Shown piece after piece: positions 57,651 to 64,000 of a stretch of DNA of 64,000 nt. The translations under genes and the position numbers were made by a program. The stretch is from Hydrangea macrophylla (taxonomy: Eukaryota; Streptophyta; Magnoliopsida; Cornales; Hydrangeaceae), in the NCBI GenBank assembly GCA_033977485.1, contig CM066998.1, positions 25,049,501 through 25,113,500 on the forward strand, read 5' to 3'. Each line of letters starts with the position of its first letter. The stretch's first letter is position 1. The notes under the pieces were generated by a model that had not been told where the DNA came from, did no database searches, and saw nothing but the letters and a program-made list of their open reading frames with translations.

Positions 57651-58801
57651 TATCCATGATTTTCCCCACTTTTACTAGAGCTTTGTAAGTATTTTGGGTG
57701 GATTTTATAAAAATTAGTTCAAAGTTCTAGACACTATTCACAAATTCTTTTATTTGATACATATGTCTAGATATGATACTTCCACCAATCCTAATTTGTC
57801 ATACATACAAAGAACTTAATTTTTCCATGTTTAGTAGCATTCCATGCACTCATATGTACCATGTGCATCATCCATCATCTAATGTATCATATTCTCATGG
57901 ATTCTTGAGTTTGATTTCTAAATAAAAACCTTGATTTTGTCAATACTTTGAGGAGTCCTTGAAGTAAGTTTGAAGATGACATCCTAAGTAGTTATAACCT
58001 CCATTTGAGTGCTGAAAATACTCTTGAAACACCCCTTTCAAAACCCTTCTTGAACTCCAAACCTTGGTTTGCAAAAATTAAAAAGCTTGTTTTCTCAAAA
58101 TTTTCAACAGTGAGTTATTCAACTTTAAAATGTCATTCTAAGTTCAATACTCAATCGATGATTTCAAGGCCACTTGGAAAGTCTTCCTAACTCATTAAGG
58201 AATGACCATGAGTTTTGGTTTGATTAAAAAACACTTGGAAGGGTTTCATTTTGACCCAAACATTCTTTTCAGACATTTTGTTTTCTCTGTCACAGTAGCT
58301 TAGTTAACTTGTTTTCCAGAAACTTTGTCCAAATTTCCTAGAAATTCCTATTTCCCAGAAACTTTTCCAAAGCCTACCCAGATTTCCCCAGAAAATCTGG
58401 CTCTCTCACAAATTTTGTTCAACTCATCCAAAAATCCCTGTGTCTCCAAGAAACTCTCCCGCATCTCCCAAATATCCTAGAAATTCCTTATTTCTTCTAG
58501 AAAATTCAAATTTTTTCTTGCTGGTGATCATTTTGAAAAAGAAAGTTAGCACACTCTGTATGGCTAGGACCTTACTTGCTTAGGACTTGCATTTGCATGC
58601 TTGTTTCATCAGTCTGCATACATTATCTCTGTCAGTCCGACACGAGTTAGTCCTCACTTGTCACTATCACTATCATTATCTAACACAGAGTCTTTTCATA
58701 TTGATATGTCAGTTATAGGTTCTAAGCACCCAGGAGCTGCATTATGGATCAAACAATTAGGGAGCCACCTTATCATAATCACTCTGTCGAAAGCCAGCTT
58801 T
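57651..58801 (+). other. LTR end and leader of element 2
   Basis: No gene is seen. TGTCACAG.TTGTAG/TTGACTTATTACAT-like words recur near 57378, 57607 and 58288. GGACCTTACTTGCTTAGGAC (58567 on) corresponds to the leader of element 1 near 39349. Confidence 0.45.
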
Positions 58802-59972
58802 ATGGATTCAAAAATTTTAGAAGCAAGAATGAAAGAAATGATCAACCAACAGTCTGACCGATTAGCCGAGGTTTTAGCCTTTATGGAAGAGTTAAGGCAA
58901 CAGCAACCGCAGTATCCACCAGGATTTCCACCACCACTACCAGAGTTCATTCTACCACCACCGCCAAGACTAGTACCACTGCCTGCCATTGCACTAGAAA
59001 ATGTAGATGATGACGGGTTCAATGGGACCCCACCACTTGCATTTAACAAGAAGATTCAAGAAAAAGATGGATAAGGTCGACAAGCTTGAGAGCATATTGA
59101 GAAAGAATAAGGGGTCGACGATTACATATTAGATCTAGAAGGATTGTTCGAGCCCAACAAGGTAAGACTGCCTGAGAACTTCAAGATACCTGAAATTAAC
59201 CATTTTGATGGAACTGGGAATCCGAAGAAGCACGTGAAGTTGTGTATGAGTATTTTCCAATCGATGGGCTGCACCCATGAGCACATCACAATGTTGTTCC
59301 CTATGACCCTCACCAAAGGTGCTCTATCTTGGTTTCTGTGGATTTCCACCACCACTACCAGGGTTCATTCTACCATCACTGCCAGGACTTGTACCACTGC
59401 CTGCCATTACTCCAGAAAATGTAGACGATGACTGGTTCAATAGGGCCCCACCACCTGCATTTAATAAGAAGATTCAAGAAAAGATGGATAAGGTCGAAAA
59501 GCTTGAGAGCATATTGAGAAAGAGTAAGGGGTCAACGATTACATATTAGATCTAGAAGGATTGTTTGAGCCCAACAAGGTAGAACTGCCTGAGAACTTCA
59601 AGATGCCTGAAATTGACCGTTTTGATGAAACTGGGAATCCGAAGAAGCACGTGAAGTTGTGTATGAGTGTTTTCCAATCGATGGGCTGCACCCATGAGCA
59701 CATCGCAATGTTATTTCCTCAGATCATCACCAAAGCTACTCTATCTTGGTTTGTGACTTTGGAAGTTTCTAAGACACGGGCTTAGGAAGATATAGTCTGG
59801 GTCTTCGTTGATCATTACTCCTACAACCAAGAGCTCGATGTCACCATCCGGGATCTGGAGACTACCCGACAGGACTTCAATGAGTCTTTCACTGCGTTCT
59901 TGAGCAAATGGAGGAATAAAATGGCCCAGATGACCCATCGACCAGTCGAAAAGGAACAAGTCCGGATGTTAA
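58802..59972 (+). pseudogene. Gag of Tat/Ogre-like element 2, first part, with internal duplication
   Basis: The frame starts MDSKILEARMKEMINQQSDR at 58802. A proline-rich segment (PPGFPPPLPEFILPPPPR), FNKKIQEK and a K/E-rich helix (KLESILRKSKG in the second copy) follow. The core continues in the -1 frame after AAGGGGT (DDYILDLEGLFEPNK, LPENFKIPEINHFDGTGNPK, KHVKLCMSIFQSMGC). The segment from 58922 is repeated from 59340 (period 418 bp). An extra A in the first copy (AAAAAGATGG against AAAAGATGG) shifts it. After 59770 the frame reads DLETTRQDFNESFTAFLSKW and THRPVEKEQVRML, then is cut at 59972 by a solo LTR. Confidence 0.82.
58922..59757 (+). repeat. 418-bp tandem duplication inside gag
   Basis: GGATTTCCACCACCACTACC starts at 58922 and 59340, and the two copies align to about 59757 with a few percent difference. 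The copies keep the same frame change at AAGGGGT. Confidence 0.93.
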
Positions 59973-62238
59973 TGTCACGACCCATCCCACTACGCGTGGA
60001 AATAGGACACGTGGCATGCCACTAAGGCTCAACCAATCATCCTCTAACGATATGTAGCAGAAAGAACTTTAAAACAACCCTGAGTATTTTAAAACTTTAG
60101 GGAACATTACCCTTTGAATTGAAATTTCCTTGCAATCAGAGTTATAAAAAGTTTTGGCCAAGTGGAACACCTTCAAAAGAATCAGTTTTGAAAACAGAGG
60201 TTCAGTCGACTGTGCCTAGGGTCCAGTCGACTATGCCTAAGGTCCAGTCGACTGTGCCTAGCAGAAACCAAACCCTTAATTCTTAACAGAGGTCTAGGCG
60301 ACTGATCAGGGAACCCAGTCGACTGCACTGGTTACTATTTGGATCAGTAACTAGAATCTATAGTAGTTCAGTCGACTGATCAAAGGTCCCCAGTCGACTG
60401 TGTTAAGCAGTTTCAAAATACAACATTTTTAAAAGGGGTCCAGTCGACTGAGTTATGGTACAGTCGACTGGTTTTGCCATTAATAGAAGCAGTAGCCAAA
60501 AATCAACAGTGTTCAATCGACTGATAAATGGGTCCAGTCGACTGCCTCTCTTACTATTCACTTTCAGTGTCTCAATCACACGGGATCCAGTCGACTGATA
60601 CAGGGTCCAGTCGACTGTTCCCTTGCTGGGCAGCCCTGTGTTGATAATACTAACACATGCTTCTCAAAATCCACAAACAATCACAACCAACACCAATTAC
60701 AACCTTTAAAACATAACTGCAGACGTTCAATTACAAGATTACAATACTGCGAAACTAATCCACGATCCTATTACAACATATTACCAATTCCCAATCCTTA
60801 CACAAGTTTTAGGATTTAAAACAAAAACATATACAAAGGTGATTTCCCCGGCATTCATCTGCCTCACTCATCATGCTACTTCTTGTCTTTCTTCTTACCT
60901 GCAATGGAGTACATCTCCACTACTCAGCTATATGATGAGCGTACAAGTCTAACATATGCAATATATGATAAAACATGCTTTAATCTCATAAATCATATCA
61001 ATAGTCTCTAGGGAGAAAAATACGCATTCATCCGTTAGCGACAAGTCCAAGCCTTAAACCGCGATGTCAATGGCAAGTCCAAGCCTACAACCATTACATC
61101 CTACAAGTGCCATGGCAAGTCCAAGCCTACAACCATGCACAGTAGCCGTCACTACTAAAATTCTCAAACATCGAGAAGCTTACTCCGGCATGAATTTGTA
61201 TAAGACCCCCCTTTGACCCACATAGACAACTCAACGTGCTCGTATAAATTTAGACATGCTTTTCACAAATTAGCGCGTGCATAATTAACGGGCCTACAAT
61301 TAACACATGGATTTTGCCCGGATCTCAATTTCGTCGTCGAAATATAAAACATGTATTTCTCTATATTTCACAAGTTAGGACTTTATACCTCATGCGATTT
61401 CCCCCAAACTTTGAAGGATCGTCTAGGGGGCTAATTAAACGTCGGATTTCAAATTTGAGAAAATTCCTACAAGTTTATACCTATTTTTCCCAAAAGTCTA
61501 GAATTAAGATTTTTTACAAAAATTGGCCAAACACGGCCTAAGTAGTATCAAAACGTAGATCTTACCTCCACGAGTTCAAATCTTGAATCTGGAGAAAAGC
61601 TGACAGACGAACGGTCGTTGATCGGCGTCGCAAAGCCCGCTGGCTCCAATCTCCCTCCTCTCTCCTCTCTCTAGATATTTTGGAAGTTTGGATGAGAATG
61701 AAATCTCATCCACTTCTATATATAGACAAACGTTTTGGAAATTACGTTTATCTCCCCACAAGTTTCTCAAACTTCTAATTAGCTCTCGAAACTTCGCACA
61801 CGTCCATTTTATGCCTTTACGAGTGAAAATTATAAATTTCAAAAGTTTTGACTAAGTTTCGTTTGGGTCCAAAAATAATGTCCGGAAACTCTATTCTGTG
61901 GAATCTCTACACAACCTACCTATTTAATTTATGTATCACTCACGAACTCACCACAGTTCTCAAAATGTTAACAAACAATACCGAAAATACCAGAAATTAT
62001 ACTACACGGGTGTAATTTACTATTCACAAAATACCATATAAGTCAAATAATATTTAAATCATATAAATTCCATTTACTCATGCTCATGCCATATGAACTA
62101 CCATGTTCCCGTGTCCTCATTGACACCTTACCGTTGACTCACAGTCAACCTCAACTCAAATTATTAATAACATTAATAATTTTCAAAATCTCAAATGATG
62201 CATTTTCAGAATCATAAATTTCTGGAACGGGTGTGACA
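59973..62238 (-). mobile_element. Solo LTR of Tekay-type family 1
   Basis: 2266 bp, reading on the minus strand from TGTCACACCCGTTCC to GGGATGGGTCGTGACA, the same ends as the 1543-3640 LTR. It is flanked by a perfect 5-bp target duplication GTTAA (59968-59972 and 62239-62243) and splits the gag of element 2 with no other loss. No internal sequence or second LTR is present, so unequal recombination between the LTRs of a former full element is the likely origin. Confidence 0.94.
60203..60617. repeat. CAGTCGACTG palindrome array, densest in the window
   Basis: Ten exact copies start at 60203, 60245, 60316, 60369, 60391, 60441, 60461, 60535, 60588 and 60608. Near copies start at 60224 (CAGTCGACTA) and 60514 (CAATCGACTG). 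Most sit in GGTCCAGTCGACTG; the spacing is 20-71 bp and irregular. Confidence 0.93.
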
Positions 62239-62243
62239 GTTAA

Positions 62244-62870
62244 TCAAGAATCTATAGCCGCTATACCATGATAAACTATTCTACCCGTCCATCTCAACAT
62301 TCAAAGAACTGTTTGAGATTGGGACTAGAATTGAGGATGCAATAAGAGAAGGAAAAATCAAGAATGAAGAATCACAAAGTCAGTCCAAGTTACTCCTGAA
62401 ACCCTTCAGATGTCAATGCCCTTAGTAACCAACCCATGGCCTATACCCCCCAACCATACGAGCTCATAAACCAAACCAGCTCGCCTAGCCGCCCTTACCA
62501 AAATAAAAACTCTGTAAATTTTCCAAGCTAGATATATCCCCCTCGTAGCCTCAGGCCGCCTGCTAAAAAAGGGGTACCTCCAACTCCTTCAGCCTCGTGC
62601 CGATCCTCCACCACCTAACTGTGACCTGTCCAAATGATGTGCATACCACCAAGGCCTAGGACATGACACCGACTGGTGCATATGTCTCCGCCATGATATC
62701 CAAGACCTCATTGACCAAAGAATTATCGAGCCACCACCCATCCAACCCCATGTCACCCAAAATGTCAGCTTCATTGAACCTAAGCACATGGCCTATCCAT
62801 TCAGATGATCCTTTCGCTGAGGCCAATGATTGTTGGTGCTACGCGATGAAGTGATGGTGTCTAGAACTTC
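62244..62870 (+). pseudogene. Gag of element 2, second part
   Basis: The frame resumes directly after the second GTTAA copy: an in-frame TAG at 62256, then PSISTFKELFEIGTRIEDAI (about 62290-62345). A Q/P-rich linker leads to the zinc-knuckle variant CAYHQGLGHDTDWC (62638-62679; C-H-H-C pattern) and LRHDIQDLIDQRIIEPPP. The knuckle and tail match element 1 at 41052-41130 in layout. Frameshifts occur between about 62500 and 62630. Confidence 0.8.
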
Positions 62871-64000
62871 TACTAAAAAAAGTAGAACAATAATAAATGG
62901 GTCACTAAGATGCTCTATTTGAGACCAAGATGAGTTTGTTCTATGTTTTGATGTAGTCTTGTTGTCAAGTCCGTCTGTCATCGCTCTCTTTTGATGGAAT
63001 GAAATCTCATTTTGCTTAACCTGATGTGTCTAGTTATATATGCATGAATCACTAAATTGAATTGTCACTTTTTTAAATTACCATGGACATTACTCTGCTA
63101 ATAAATTTTTTCATAAAAAAAGAATCCTGAAAAGGTCAAAGTCTATTTCGCGCAAACACCGAAGAAGAGCCGAGAATTAAATAGTCTTACTTTAAGAATT
63201 TAAAAGATGTTCTTGCCCCAATCTTGATAAGACACACTTGAGGACTGATTTGGAGCTTCCCCAACACCCTTTTTCACATTTTTAAAGCCTTAAGCCCAAT
63301 CCAATTGAGAGCCATACGAATCTGTCCGATTGAAAGCAATGCAGACTTAATCCTTAAAGGTAGCCAAACAATTCAATGAGTTCCATCTCCACTTAAAAAA
63401 AGGCTCACTAGGTTGAAAACCCAAAAAGGGCACCTAGGCAAAAGTTAGAGCTAAAATGGTATTGTTTTCCAAAATTTGACCCTAGCCAGTCAAAATGATG
63501 ACGAAAATGAAAGAAAGAAAAAAAAATTTGATGAATGAGAGAATTGTACGCTTCAAGGTACATCATAAGAACGTGCCTAGATCATATTTTAAAGTGCTCG
63601 GAACGACCACAAACAAATTCTGAGAGCAGACATAAACATTGTAAAATTTTAAGTTGGCGATCGAAAGATCTAACATGAATCAACTACTTAAAAACAAAAT
63701 TGACTGGCTAGGTGAAAGTGAAAAGGGTCAAACCTCAAAAAAAAAAAAAAAAAAAGAAACTGAGATCGAAACTGAATTCTGTTATTCAAAGCTACCACAA
63801 GTGGCTCAAGTTTGAACTTCTTTAACGATTGTTTTGAGAAACCCTTATACCTCAACCTTTCCAAAGCATTGCCTTAAACTACACTCTACTTGATTCCTAC
63901 TCGGTGATACGTTGGCAAGCACATCAGTTCGATCGACACCATCATAATTAACCCCCCTTCCTTCAAAGCCTCAGCTTGAACTACGCTCGACCTAATTTCC
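62871..64000 (+). other. Post-gag noncoding region of element 2
   Basis: No gene is seen. The TGGAATGAAATCTCATTTTGCTTAA block (62994 on) matches 41394 in element 1. CTTGATTCCTACTCGGTGATACGTTGGCAAG (near 63889-63918) matches the GATACGTAGGCA motif of element 1. A run of 18 A lies at 63738-63755. The element continues past the window; no protease or RT has appeared in the first 1.1 kb after gag. Confidence 0.7.

Overview
The window is plant nuclear DNA and reads as nested transposable elements almost end to end. The evidence is plant-type Ty3/gypsy retrotransposons of the Tekay/Del chromovirus and Tat lineages, a Ty1/copia fragment, MITE-like elements, AT-rich spacers and long CT/GA microsatellites. 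It is most probably an angiosperm, likely a eudicot; I cannot name the species. I found no host protein gene, tRNA or rRNA that I can support.

Layout. (1) 1-8447 is a stack of three related Tekay-type elements. A plus-strand element (integrase at 1-1500, 3' LTR 1543-3640) sits inside the gag-protease of a minus-strand element (gag 3641-4800, 5' LTR 4883-6917). That element itself sits in a third, minus-oriented LTR (about 6918-8447). All three open to the left of the window. (2) 8448-13716 is the least repeat-like stretch, with microsatellites, small tandem duplications and no coding gene. (3) 13725-17429 is a hAT-like MITE holding an element with AGGGTGTA termini, which holds an LTR fragment. 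(4) About 17636-53312 is one minus-strand Tekay-type element of roughly 9 kb blown up by insertions. Its left LTR carries a full-length 11.7-kb Tat element (17776-29482, target duplication TAAAG). Its right LTR carries a 13.3-kb gag-only Tat/Ogre-like element (36808-50072, target duplication CCATC) and a truncated copia element (about 50107-52035). (5) 53313-55576 holds degenerate LTR sequence with two MITE-like hairpins. (6) 55577-64000 is a second gag-only Tat/Ogre-like element. Its gag has an internal 418-bp duplication and is split by a solo Tekay-type LTR (59973-62238, target duplication GTTAA).

The 17776-29482 element is the best preserved. On the plus strand it has gag, protease, reverse transcriptase, RNase H, a second RNase H domain (the Tat hallmark) and integrase in one reading frame, broken by stops and by a foreign insert in integrase. 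On the minus strand, between pol and the 3' LTR, it has a separate spliced gene with its own TATA box and candidate introns. No element here looks able to move by itself.

Most unusual signals: arrays of a 10-bp palindrome, CARTCGAYTG, in the LTRs of several unrelated families (CAGTCGACTG in one, CAATCGATTG in others); a frame change at the same AAGGGGT site in three gag copies from two elements; an unrecognised acidic protein remnant inside the Tat integrase; and an 18-bp noncoding minisatellite of about 45 units inside a gag-only element.
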